From Akkermansia sp. (lineage in GTDB: Bacteria; Verrucomicrobiota; Verrucomicrobiia; Verrucomicrobiales; Akkermansiaceae), in NCBI GenBank assembly GCA_017555465.1, contig JAFZGH010000259.1, forward strand, positions 1-25,723: a stretch of DNA of 25,723 nucleotides, read 5' to 3'. Position 1 is the stretch's first letter. Each line of letters opens with the position of its first letter. The notes under the pieces were generated by a model that saw only the letters and a list, made by a program, of their open reading frames with translations, made no database searches and was not told the origin of the DNA. Below, piece after piece: positions 1 through 6,834 of the stretch. Made by a program: the position numbers and the translations under genes.

Positions 1-743
1 CCCTGCTCAATAAGCTCAAAGGCTTCCTTGCGGTTGATACTCTGGATGATGGTGCTGGGATCCTTCGGGTCGTTCATCAGGCCGGGTACATCCGAAATGT
101 ATACCAGCTTCACCGGTTTGAGCTCGCGGGCAAGGGCAGCAGCCGCGAGGTCTGCATTCACGTTCAGGGAATGATTTGTGCCCAGCTCACGAGCCAGCGG
201 AGAAATCACCGGGGTGAGCTGCAGGGAAAGCGCTTCTTTCACGCGGGAAAGCTGGCAGCCAATCACATTGCCCACCATGCCGATATCCACGGGATTCCCC
301 TCGGCATCGCGTTCCATAATTTTCTCACCCACAAAAACATTTGTACCGGGAATACCAACAGCCTTACCACCGTGTGCACGCATCATCTCCACCAGACCGG
401 GGTTGATGGTACCGCTGAGCGTGCGCTCCACAATATCGATTGCCTCAGGCGTGGTCACGCGCAGGCCATTCACAAAGCGGGCCTCCAGCCCGGCATCAGC
501 CATGGCCTTGGAAATAGCCTTGCCACCACCGTGCACCACCACGGGATTCAACCCCATGGTTTCCATCACCACGATATCGCGCATGAGCGATTTCACGAGG
601 TCGGGGTTATCCATGGCAGAACCGCCAAACTTGATGAGGATAGTCTGGTCGCGGTATGCCTGCAGATACGGCAGAGCTTCGATGAGGATATCGGCCTTGT
701 AAATCTCCTGGTCCGGTGTAACAACCTTGCGAATGGGAATCAT
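1..743 (-). CDS. argB: Acetylglutamate kinase (3' end cut by window edge)
   Basis: Catalyses ATP-dependent phosphorylation of N-acetyl-L-glutamate, the second step of the acetylated arginine pathway, in the cytosol. The translated minus strand begins MIPIRKVVTP and shows the amino-acid-kinase signatures in order: KFGGSAM around residues 38-44 with the catalytic Lys38, VVVHGGGK at 68-75 in the substrate-binding loop, and NVNADLAAAALA at 194-205, followed by ISDVPG. About 247 codons are visible, and the family is normally near 295 residues, so only the C-terminus lies outside the window. The ATG is two bases after the corA stop, with no clear Shine-Dalgarno sequence, so translation probably depends on corA read-through coupling. 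Pairing with corA is not a known functional link and probably reflects simple co-transcription. Confidence 0.96.
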   Translation of the reverse strand, partial: MIPIRKVVTPDQEIYKADILIEALPYLQAYRDQTILIKFGGSAMDNPDLVKSLMRDIVVMETMGLNPVVVHGGGKAISKAMADAGLEARFVNGLRVTTPEAIDIVERTLSGTINPGLVEMMRAHGGKAVGIPGTNVFVGEKIMERDAEGNPVDIGMVGNVIGCQLSRVKEALSLQLTPVISPLARELGTNHSLNVNADLAAAALARELKPVKLVYISDVPGLMNDPKDPSTIIQSINRKEAFELIEQ

Positions 744-745
744 GG

Positions 746-1735
746 TCAGATGTAGCGTTTGATTTTGAAGATGATGAGGGGCAACGCGCCGGAAAGCACC
801 ATGAGCACCAGCGATAACCACACGCCCCAGTCTGTGTTCAGGAAAGGCATGTACTTGAAGTTCATGCCGAACATGCTTGCTATGAGTGTGGGTGGCAGGA
901 ATACCACGCTCATGATGGTGAACACTTTGAAAATGTCATTCTGCTCAATGTTGATGAGCCCGAGCACGGCATCCAGCATGAAATTGATTTTGTTGGAAAG
1001 GAACGCCGCATATTCGGAAAGCGAGTTCACGTCTCGGGAAACCGAACGCAGCGGCATGTAGAGGTTGTCCTCGCCGATGCAGCTCTCCTCGTTACCGGCG
1101 TATGTAATCAGGCGCAGCAGGTTAACGAGAGCATCTCGCTGGCGGGTGATAAGGTCACCCACGCGGCCCAGTTCTTCCAACGCATCGCGCAGGTCATCGG
1201 TATCCGGGTCTTCCACTTTCTGCTTGCGGCGGGTGTGGTGCGTGCCGAACACCTTCTTGGAAAGTGTATCAAGGTCCGTACCGAAGCGCTCCAGAACGTC
1301 GGCCTGGCGATCCACCAGCGATTCCAGAAGACCCACAAACACCAGGTCTCGGTTAGTCTGGCTCATGCGCAGCAACTGCTGGGAAAACATGCGGAACGAA
1401 TACGAATCCGTGTGGCGGATGGTGATGAGCAGCTTGCTCTTCAAAATGAAAGTGATTTCCGAAATAATCGGCTCATCAGTTTCCACGCGCGAAAGCACCG
1501 TAGTGGTCATGAAACGCCCCCCGTCCTCGCAGTACAGACGCGAGGTAGCCTCAATTTCGCGCATCTCATCCTTGGTGGGCATCTCAATGCAGCAGAGCGA
1601 CTCTGCATACCTTAGTTCCTCTGCATCCGGAGTCAGCAAATCAATCCAGAACACATCCCCGCGGCGGTTCTCCTGTTCATTCAGGCCCACCGTGCGGGAT
1701 ATCCCATTCTCCGTCTGCGTGTATATGCGAATCAT
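746..1735 (-). CDS. corA: CorA-family Mg2+/Co2+ transporter
   Basis: Inner-membrane divalent-cation channel of the CorA family (329 aa). The long soluble N-terminal region (about residues 1-265) is the cytoplasmic funnel domain. It is followed by two C-terminal membrane helices joined by the signature GMN tripeptide at about 290-292 (local sequence MFGMNFKYMPF), and the chain ends with a basic tail, KIKRYI. The open frame extends 24 codons further upstream to 1807, but that extension runs through the predicted promoter. The ATG at 1735 has a good ribosome site (AGAGGAG five bases upstream), so I chose 1735. The gene is transcribed into argB. No Mg2+ riboswitch is apparent in the roughly 55-nt leader. 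Substrate preference between Mg2+, Co2+ and Zn2+ cannot be read from the sequence. Confidence 0.94.
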   Translation of the reverse strand: MIRIYTQTENGISRTVGLNEQENRRGDVFWIDLLTPDAEELRYAESLCCIEMPTKDEMREIEATSRLYCEDGGRFMTTTVLSRVETDEPIISEITFILKSKLLITIRHTDSYSFRMFSQQLLRMSQTNRDLVFVGLLESLVDRQADVLERFGTDLDTLSKKVFGTHHTRRKQKVEDPDTDDLRDALEELGRVGDLITRQRDALVNLLRLITYAGNEESCIGEDNLYMPLRSVSRDVNSLSEYAAFLSNKINFMLDAVLGLINIEQNDIFKVFTIMSVVFLPPTLIASMFGMNFKYMPFLNTDWGVWLSLVLMVLSGALPLIIFKIKRYI

Positions 1736-1795
1736 GGCTCCTCTGAGGGGTTGCGATTTCGTTTTTCTTACGACACCCACGCGCGCCGTGTTTTT

Positions 1796-1824
1796 ATTAT
1801 GCCGCAATTGCGTCCCAAAGACAA
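1796..1824 (-). promoter_or_regulatory. Predicted corA-argB promoter
   Basis: On the minus strand, a -35 box TTGTCT (1819-1824) is followed after 17 nt by a -10 box CATAAT (1796-1801). This places the start of transcription near 1789, giving a leader of about 55 nt before the corA ATG that contains an AGGAG ribosome site. Confidence 0.55.
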
Positions 1825-1877
1825 GTCTAAAGCTCCATTCTACGGCTTTTTCCAGTAGTCACACCCCAGAACAGAAA

Positions 1878-2215
1878 ATCGAGTAGGGGGCTTTCGCCCC
1901 CTCTCACACCACCGTACGTGCCATTTATGGCATACGGCGGTTTCGCGGCGCGTGATTGATCCCGGAACTAATGTTCCTACCGCAACTCTTTTATCTCTCC
2001 TCGCCAGATACCGTATTGGATTTTGGCATTCATGGCAACCTCGTCCATCCATCCGGCCTTATATGCAGTTTCTGTTCGTACAGTCGGGATTTCCCCTCGA
2101 ACTTCCTTTTCCACGGTTCGTTACCTCCCCGCAGTTGTTCTTCAGGTCTGGGATTCCGCATCATCGCGGCTCCATGCGGACTTTCACCGCAGTGCGCATA
2201 TTGCGTCGGTCGTAC
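1878..2215 (-). mobile_element. Group IIC (bacterial class C) intron derivative lacking its reverse-transcriptase ORF
   Basis: Read on the minus strand, this intergenic stretch has the plan of a group IIC intron such as the Oceanobacillus iheyensis one, compared from memory. Near the 5' end there is a GCGGTGAAAGTCCGC hairpin. The middle has domain-I-like motifs, including GTACGAACAG and CATATAAGGC. Domain V lies at 1908-1941, a 34-nt hairpin containing the CGC-type triad in CCGCCGTATG and closing with CGTACGGTGG. Domain VI lies at 1881-1905, a GAGAGGGGGC/GCCCCCT-A-CTC stem with one bulged A seven nucleotides before the ...GAT 3' end. Full-length elements are about 1.8-2 kb with a maturase/RT of roughly 420 aa. 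Here only about 338 nt remain and no RT codons are recognisable. The 3' part of domain I and domains II-III look shortened, so self-splicing is doubtful. The exact 5' boundary (GTACGACC) is uncertain by a few bases. Confidence 0.85.
1881..1941 (-). ncRNA. Group II intron domains V and VI (catalytic core and branch-point helix)
   Basis: Domain V (1908-1941) folds as a near-perfect hairpin with the GCCA/TGGC apical stem and a short AT-rich loop. Domain VI (1881-1905) is a GC-rich hairpin capped by GAAA, with a single unpaired adenosine on its 3' arm, as expected for the branch point. The linker GTGTGAGAGG matches group IIC elements. These are the best conserved parts of the remnant and argue against chance. 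Confidence 0.85.
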
Positions 2216-2218
2216 CCA

Positions 2219-2251
2219 AAGAAAAACGCCCGGGACTCTCACCGGGCGTTT
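2219..2251 (-). terminator. Rho-independent terminator of the thioredoxin-like gene
   Basis: On the minus strand the arms AAACGCCCGG (2251-2242) and CCGGGCGTTT (2233-2224) form a perfect 10-bp stem with the 8-nt loop TGAGAGTC, followed by a TTTTTCTTT tract. It lies about 30 nt after the stop codon at 2284. It is also the apparent target of the adjacent group IIC intron, which begins within a few bases of the T-tract. Confidence 0.92.
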
Positions 2252-2283
2252 CCAGAACTTCGCTGTGTTCAAACCGCTTCCAA

Positions 2284-2976
2284 TTATTTTTTATCAATGG
2301 TCAGCTCTCGCCAGCTATTCAGCACCTCTTTCACCTGGCTGGCACCAATGACATTCCTGATCATATTGCCCTCCTTATCCACTACACTGATGGACGGGAA
2401 TCCAGGCATACCTACGCCGGGCAGTCCCTGGAATTGCGTGGCCTGCAAGGCGGAGAACATAATGCAGGCATTCTTGGCCTTGTACTTCTTCAAGTAATCA
2501 ATGGCTTCTTGCTCCGTCTTATCGCCGCCAATGATAATCAGCTCCACCTTGCGGCTGGCCTTCATCTTCTTATACTGCTCCATGGCCACAGGCATGCAAG
2601 CCTGGCAATAGCCGCACCAGCTGGCGGAGCAAAGGTATATATAATAATCAGCCTTCAGATTCGGCTTGCCGTTCAAAATCTTGAATTTCTCCAGCGCTGC
2701 CACCACCGCAGGCTTAGACGAGCCTTTATTCTCCTCTGCGGCCTCTTCCTCCGCGTCGGCGGATTCCTCTACCTGCTCTTTGCTTTTCTTGCTGCCCTTC
2801 TTTTTGGACTTCTTATCTCCCTTCTTGCCCTTTTTCCCTTTCTTGCCTTTCTTTTTCTTGGGCGTAGCTTCTTCCATGAGCTCGTCAGACTCCTCCTGAG
2901 CCAGTGCAGGAGTCAAACCAACGCAGCTTACAAATGCTGCCAGCATGAACAGATAAAAAAATCGACGAATAGTCAT
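2284..2976 (-). CDS. Secreted thioredoxin-fold protein with a polylysine linker
   Basis: Predicted periplasmic or exported thioredoxin-like protein (230 aa). Residues 1-26 form a signal peptide ending PALAQ. Residues 39-66 are almost entirely Lys, Gly and Ser (repeats of KKGKKG). They are followed by an acidic stretch rich in Glu and Ala (67-83) and then a thioredoxin fold. The redox motif is WCGYC at 120-124, with a third cysteine at 127. The cis-proline candidate is in GFPSISV (Pro194). The fold suggests disulfide reduction or exchange outside the cytoplasm, with partner unknown. The start is supported by a promoter whose -10 box lies six bases upstream of the ATG, implying a leaderless mRNA. 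The gene is monocistronic, ending at a strong terminator. A thioredoxin fold is clear; a specific role such as DsbE/ResA-like or TlpA-like cannot be assigned. Confidence 0.85.
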   Translation of the reverse strand: MTIRRFFYLFMLAAFVSCVGLTPALAQEESDELMEEATPKKKKGKKGKKGKKGDKKSKKKGSKKSKEQVEESADAEEEAAEENKGSSKPAVVAALEKFKILNGKPNLKADYYIYLCSASWCGYCQACMPVAMEQYKKMKASRKVELIIIGGDKTEQEAIDYLKKYKAKNACIMFSALQATQFQGLPGVGMPGFPSISVVDKEGNMIRNVIGASQVKEVLNSWRELTIDKK

Positions 2977-2982
2977 GTGTGC

Positions 2983-3011
2983 ATCCTAGCAAATGATTAT
3001 GAGCATGTCAA
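2983..3011 (-). promoter_or_regulatory. Promoter of the thioredoxin-like gene (leaderless layout)
   Basis: The minus strand carries TTGACA (3006-3011), a 17-nt spacer, and TAGGAT (2983-2988). The ATG follows after GCACAC, only six bases, so transcription should begin at or next to the start codon. Confidence 0.75.
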
Positions 3012-3022
3012 CCTTAATCACT

Positions 3023-3742
3023 TCACCGCAGACGCCGACGCGAGGAACGACGAGGACGTCCGGTCGGGCGCTTGTGCATTTTGTGTATCTGGTATCCCAT
3101 CATCCCCAGAATAAACAGGCTCATCACCCCCGTTCCCAGAGGCACACACCACAATTCGCCGAAGGTAAGCACCACGTGGCATTCCGGGGCTGCAGGCAAA
3201 TAACGCACCGGAACAGTCGAACCAACGCGGTAGGTGACATCATCCGATGAAAGAGTTATGCGGGAATGATCCCCCAAGGGAAGCGACATGGTCATCCGAA
3301 ATTCTATAGTACCCTCGATTTCCTGTCCCTCCGGCGTAGTAAACCGATAGGCTGGCTTCCAGCGGCGATTTTTTCCCGAACCACACCGCTCGTGCCGCGT
3401 AATAACTGCCTGGGTTTCCACGCCCTCATCCAGCAGAACCATGCGTTCGTGTACATCACATCCCGTCTTGATGCCCAGCAGAAGCGCAATTTCCAGAAAT
3501 AGCGCCAGTACCATGTAAACAACTGCCTTGGAATCCGCAGCCTCGTCCTTATAATTCTTCCACGTTACAATGGCAAAAATTCCGAAAAACAGAATCCCAA
3601 GCTGAGACAATACCAGCGGGTAGGCAGCCTCAGCCCAACTGGCATCCCCCGCCAGCACCTGCCCACATTGCCAGAAGAACAGCCCCAGGCAGCCGCAGCA
3701 CAGCAGCGCCGTCACAATACTGATGATGAGAGGAGCTATCAT
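3023..3742 (-). CDS. Membrane protein with DUF3592-like domain
   Basis: Predicted inner-membrane protein of 239 aa and unknown function. Three hydrophobic helices lie at about 2-30, 38-60 and 68-92. A soluble domain at about 95-200 follows, whose pattern (a variable-VITRHE strand, YRFTTPEGQEIEG, then a VPVRYLPAAPE motif) resembles DUF3592. A fourth helix is near 205-228, and the tail is very basic (RPRRSSRRRLR). I chose the ATG at 3742 because it overlaps the stop of the upstream 41-aa gene in an ATGA arrangement, typical of translational coupling. A longer frame to 3799 has no such support. It is the third gene of the glgB transcription unit. No link between DUF3592 and glycogen is established, so the association is only positional. 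Confidence 0.7.
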   Translation of the reverse strand: MIAPLIISIVTALLCCGCLGLFFWQCGQVLAGDASWAEAAYPLVLSQLGILFFGIFAIVTWKNYKDEAADSKAVVYMVLALFLEIALLLGIKTGCDVHERMVLLDEGVETQAVITRHERCGSGKNRRWKPAYRFTTPEGQEIEGTIEFRMTMSLPLGDHSRITLSSDDVTYRVGSTVPVRYLPAAPECHVVLTFGELWCVPLGTGVMSLFILGMMGYQIHKMHKRPTGRPRRSSRRRLR

Positions 3743-3864
3743 ACGTAACAACAGAGAATAATCAGAGCAATCACCAGCACAATCAGCAGAATCACCCACC
3801 AGCGCATATGCCCGAGCACGTGCGTCAGAAACTCGCCAATCAACTCAAAAATGAAATCAAGCAT
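3739..3864 (-). CDS. 41-aa single-pass membrane miniprotein
   Basis: A small ORF that ORF finders tend to miss. It begins MLDFIFELIGEFL and consists mostly of one strongly hydrophobic helix (residues about 22-39, rich in Val, Ile and Leu), ending CCYV. Its ATG is five bases after the glgB stop, and its TGA overlaps the ATG of the downstream DUF3592-like gene. This tight packing on both sides favours a real, coupled gene. Function is unknown. It could be a membrane anchor or assembly partner of the downstream membrane protein. The twin cysteines near the C-terminus could be acylated or metal-binding, but this is speculation. Confidence 0.6.
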   Translation of the reverse strand: MLDFIFELIGEFLTHVLGHMRWWVILLIVLVIALIILCCYV

Positions 3865-3868
3865 AACA

Positions 3869-5890
3869 TCAGAACGGTCTGCCACCCTGGAATGCCGGGG
3901 CCAGCACCAGCACCGTGCGCGGCAGCAGGTAGAGGGAAAGCTGCTGAGTCTTGTCAGTGAAGTGGTGCACGCTGGCATCCTGCCGGGCAAAGCCGCCGAA
4001 GCGGGCTTCGTCTGAATCCAGCACCACCTTCCACTCCCCAGCCTTGGGCGCGGGCAGCTTGTAATCCGGGATAGCGCGCGCTCCGCTCCAGTTGAACACG
4101 AAGAGCAAGCCCCCGCGTTCAAAAGCCATCACCTGGTTCTCCTCGTCCATGTTCAGCGGGCGGGCGGGCGGCGCAGCCAGCAGGTCTCGGCGCTTGGCCA
4201 GCTCCACCATGGCGCGGTCAAATTCATTCAGGAAGCGGTAGCGCAGCATCTTGTTATCCACCAGGCTCCACTGGCGGCGGCAGTACTGGTACGAATTGCC
4301 ATTGCCCTCGCGGGGGAAATCAATCCACTCCGGATGCCCGAACTCATTGCCCATGAAATTGAGCCATCCCTCACCACCGGCCGCCAGCGTCGCCAGACGA
4401 ATCATCTTGTGCAGCGCCATGCCACGGTCAATGATGACGCTGGGCAAATCGCAGCTCATGTGGGTGTACATCTCGGCATCCATGAGGCGGAACGCAATTG
4501 TCTTATCGCCCACCAGCGCCTGGTCGTGGCTTTCGGCATAGGCAATGTTTGCCTCGCCATAGCGGCGGTTGATGAGCGTGTACCAGATATCGCCCACGCT
4601 CCAATCCTCGTCCTTTTTCTCCTTGAGAAGCTTAATCCAGTAATCCGGCAGGCCCATGGCCAGGCGGTGCGTGAACCCGAAGCCGCCTTCATCCACCGGG
4701 CGGCAAAGCCCTGGCATGCCGCTCATATCCTCTGCAATGGCAAAGGCTCCCGGACGCACCTGCTGCACCAGCGTAGCAGCCAGCTGCAGGTAGGTCACCG
4801 CACTCAGGTTCACCTGCGTGTTGAAATAGCAGCCCAAATCCGTAAACGGCTCATGCCCATGGTGCAGGTAGAGCATGCTGGTCACACCATCGAAGCGGAA
4901 ACCGTCGAAGCGGAACTCCTCCAGCCACCAGCGCAGGTTGCTCAGCAGGAACTGCAGCACCTCCTCCTTGCCGTAATCGAACAGACAGCTGTCCCAGTCC
5001 GGGTGCATACTGTCGCGCTCGCCTGCGCAGAAATACTGCCCGCCCGAACCGTCAAAATTATTCAGCCCCTCGGCCATGTTCTTCACAGCGTGCGAATGCA
5101 CCACATCCAGCAACACCGCAATACCCAGGCCATGCGCCGTGTCAATGAGATACTTCAAATCCTCCGGCGTACCGAAACGGTTACAGGGCGCAAAGAACGA
5201 GGAAACATGATAACCGAAAGAGCCGTAGTACGGGTGCTCCTGAATCGCCATCACCTGCACCACATTGTAGCCCAGCTTCGCCACGCGCGGCAGCACATTA
5301 TCCGCAAACTCGCGGTAGCTGTGAATGCGCCCCTCCTCACCCGCCATGCCCACATGCGTCTCATAAATGAACGGAGTCTTCACCGTCGCCGGATTCCAGC
5401 GCGTGTGCTTCCACTCGTAGGGTTCGGCAGGTTCCCAGATAACGCCGCTGTAATCAAAAGTGGCAGCATCCTGCTCCGTGTAGCGGATCCAGGCAGGCAT
5501 GCGGTCCTTGTGCACATTATCCGCGCCCACCACGTGCACCTTCACTCGCTGGCCATGCTGCAGCGCCTCCGCAGGCAGGCGCAGCTCCCACACGCCTTCC
5601 GCATCGCGGGTCATCGGGTTTACCTCCCGGTTCCAGAAATTGAAATCACCAATCAGATACAGCTGGCGCGCCCCCGGCGCCCACTCGCGGTACACCCACT
5701 CCCCCGTGGCGGCATCACGGTTAAAGCCCATGTGCGCATACGCCCCGGCAAACTCCATCAGCGAGCCATGGCGGCGGCAGATACGCTCCAGCTGCGCATC
5801 ATACAAACGCATGCGGCCTTTGATTTCGCGTTCAAACGGTGCCAGCCATCCATCCGCCAGCACTAATCCGGGTATAGGGGAGCGTCTCAT
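3869..5890 (-). CDS. glgB: 1,4-alpha-glucan branching enzyme (GH13_8 type)
   Basis: Introduces alpha-1,6 branches into glycogen by cleaving and transferring alpha-1,4 chains in the cytoplasm (673 aa). An N-terminal CBM48-like region (about 60-155, containing WAPGARQLYLIGDFNFW) precedes the GH13 barrel. Visible catalytic regions are DVVHSH (262-267), GFRFDGV with nucleophile Asp334, AEDMSG with acid/base Glu387, and AESHDQ with Asp456. MGNEFGHPEWIDFP and the overall order match the eukaryote-like GH13_8 subfamily rather than the E. coli-type GH13_9 enzyme. The ATG at 5890 lies six bases after a predicted -10 box. The gene heads a unit with the miniprotein and the DUF3592-like gene. A glycogen-synthase-like GT4 enzyme and a GH57 protein are encoded about 8 kb away on the opposite strand. 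All key catalytic residues are intact. Confidence 0.96.
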   Translation of the reverse strand: MRRSPIPGLVLADGWLAPFEREIKGRMRLYDAQLERICRRHGSLMEFAGAYAHMGFNRDAATGEWVYREWAPGARQLYLIGDFNFWNREVNPMTRDAEGVWELRLPAEALQHGQRVKVHVVGADNVHKDRMPAWIRYTEQDAATFDYSGVIWEPAEPYEWKHTRWNPATVKTPFIYETHVGMAGEEGRIHSYREFADNVLPRVAKLGYNVVQVMAIQEHPYYGSFGYHVSSFFAPCNRFGTPEDLKYLIDTAHGLGIAVLLDVVHSHAVKNMAEGLNNFDGSGGQYFCAGERDSMHPDWDSCLFDYGKEEVLQFLLSNLRWWLEEFRFDGFRFDGVTSMLYLHHGHEPFTDLGCYFNTQVNLSAVTYLQLAATLVQQVRPGAFAIAEDMSGMPGLCRPVDEGGFGFTHRLAMGLPDYWIKLLKEKKDEDWSVGDIWYTLINRRYGEANIAYAESHDQALVGDKTIAFRLMDAEMYTHMSCDLPSVIIDRGMALHKMIRLATLAAGGEGWLNFMGNEFGHPEWIDFPREGNGNSYQYCRRQWSLVDNKMLRYRFLNEFDRAMVELAKRRDLLAAPPARPLNMDEENQVMAFERGGLLFVFNWSGARAIPDYKLPAPKAGEWKVVLDSDEARFGGFARQDASVHHFTDKTQQLSLYLLPRTVLVLAPAFQGGRPF

Positions 5891-5896
5891 ACCCCT

Positions 5897-5925
5897 ATAT
5901 TACACCCAGCCGGACACTTTTGCAA
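5897..5925 (-). promoter_or_regulatory. Predicted glgB promoter (leaderless layout)
   Basis: Minus-strand TTGCAA (5920-5925), a 17-nt spacer, and TAATAT (5897-5902) sit in the 38-bp gap after the upstream transporter stop. The ATG follows six bases after the -10 box, so glgB probably has its own leaderless transcript rather than only reading through. Confidence 0.65.
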
Positions 5926-5928
5926 TTT

Positions 5929-6834
5929 TCAATTTTGGGTTTTTGCCTTTTCGCGGTTGGCGAGGGCTATCTGCAAGGCGTTGGCCATGTTGTGGAAAAA
6001 GACGTAGAAGGCCGGGCCGATGTAGGCCAGAGGATGCACATACCACTGACTGGCGATGTAGAGGGTGAGGATGGTGTTCTTCTGCCCCAGGCATTGGGAG
6101 CATTCGCGCTTCAAGTCCCTGCCCCCCAGTTTGTAGCCCGCCACAAAGCCAGTGATGCAAACCACCAGCGAGCCCAGCACCATGGGCAGCATGTTCCACC
6201 AGCTGATGTCCATTTCCAGAACGCGTTGAGTGCCGACGCCAGCAATGATGGTGAGGTTCACAATCCAGATTCCCAACGAGACATCCCGCAACCTTGCAGG
6301 CCACGCCTTACTGGGAGGGTATACCCAGCGCAGCACGATGGCCACCAGCGCCGGGATGCCCAGCACGGTGCCCAGCTGCATGGCCACCTCGGCAGCCAGT
6401 TCGGTATAGCAGAAGCCCTCCACCTGCACAACAAAGGGCATGAGCAGCGGCGTGACCAGGCCGAACACTATCTGGCTGAGGACCAGTGCCGTGGTGGTGA
6501 ACTCCACATTCCCCCGCAGCAGATTCACAATGACCGGAGCGGCTATGGCCACGGGAGCTATGCCGCAGAAGAACAGAGATTCGGCCAGCACAGGATAGCC
6601 CAGCGCGCGCACCACGCCCCAGAAGCCCATGCCTATAAGCTGGATACACAGCAGCACCCAGAGGTGCATGCGCTGCGGTTTGAGGCGTGCCACCTCAATG
6701 CCGATGAAAGTAATGCTGAGCATGAGCGCCACACTGGCAGGCAGATACGCCCCCAGCGGTGCCAGATGCTTGTGAAAGAGGCCTCCCACCAGGAAGGCCA
6801 CTATCATGGAAATACTGCGGATGTGCTTCTTCAT
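5929..6834 (-). CDS. Bile acid:sodium symporter (BASS/SBF-like) family membrane protein
   Basis: Predicted polytopic inner-membrane transporter (301 aa) with about nine to ten hydrophobic segments. The pattern GQKNTILTLYIAS beginning at residue 250 resembles the conserved GxQN-type segment of BASS carriers. The repeated small-residue membrane segments fit the two inverted repeats of that fold. Family members move bile acids, keto acids or other organic anions with Na+; the substrate here is unknown. An unusual CSQC motif (245-248) lies just before the conserved helix. The ATG overlaps the stop of the upstream HD-domain gene (TGATG), so the two are co-translated. The call rests on a short motif and topology, so a more distant AEC/BASS-like carrier is possible. 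Confidence 0.65.
   Translation of the reverse strand: MKKHIRSISMIVAFLVGGLFHKHLAPLGAYLPASVALMLSITFIGIEVARLKPQRMHLWVLLCIQLIGMGFWGVVRALGYPVLAESLFFCGIAPVAIAAPVIVNLLRGNVEFTTTALVLSQIVFGLVTPLLMPFVVQVEGFCYTELAAEVAMQLGTVLGIPALVAIVLRWVYPPSKAWPARLRDVSLGIWIVNLTIIAGVGTQRVLEMDISWWNMLPMVLGSLVVCITGFVAGYKLGGRDLKRECSQCLGQKNTILTLYIASQWYVHPLAYIGPAFYVFFHNMANALQIALANREKAKTQN

Noticed and set aside
1736..1795. Mg2+-sensing riboswitch in the corA leader
   Set aside because: The leader is only about 55 nt and shows no M-box or ykoK-like stems.
1840..2052. A 70-codon minus-strand ORF inside the intron as a possible reverse-transcriptase remnant
   Set aside because: It has no RT or maturase motif and runs through the domain V and VI hairpins, which explain the sequence as structured RNA.
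4334..5866. A 510-codon plus-strand open frame opposite glgB
   Set aside because: It is antisense to a gene with complete GH13 motifs. Its translation is rich in His, Arg and Gln and has no recognisable domain, so it is a shadow of codon bias.
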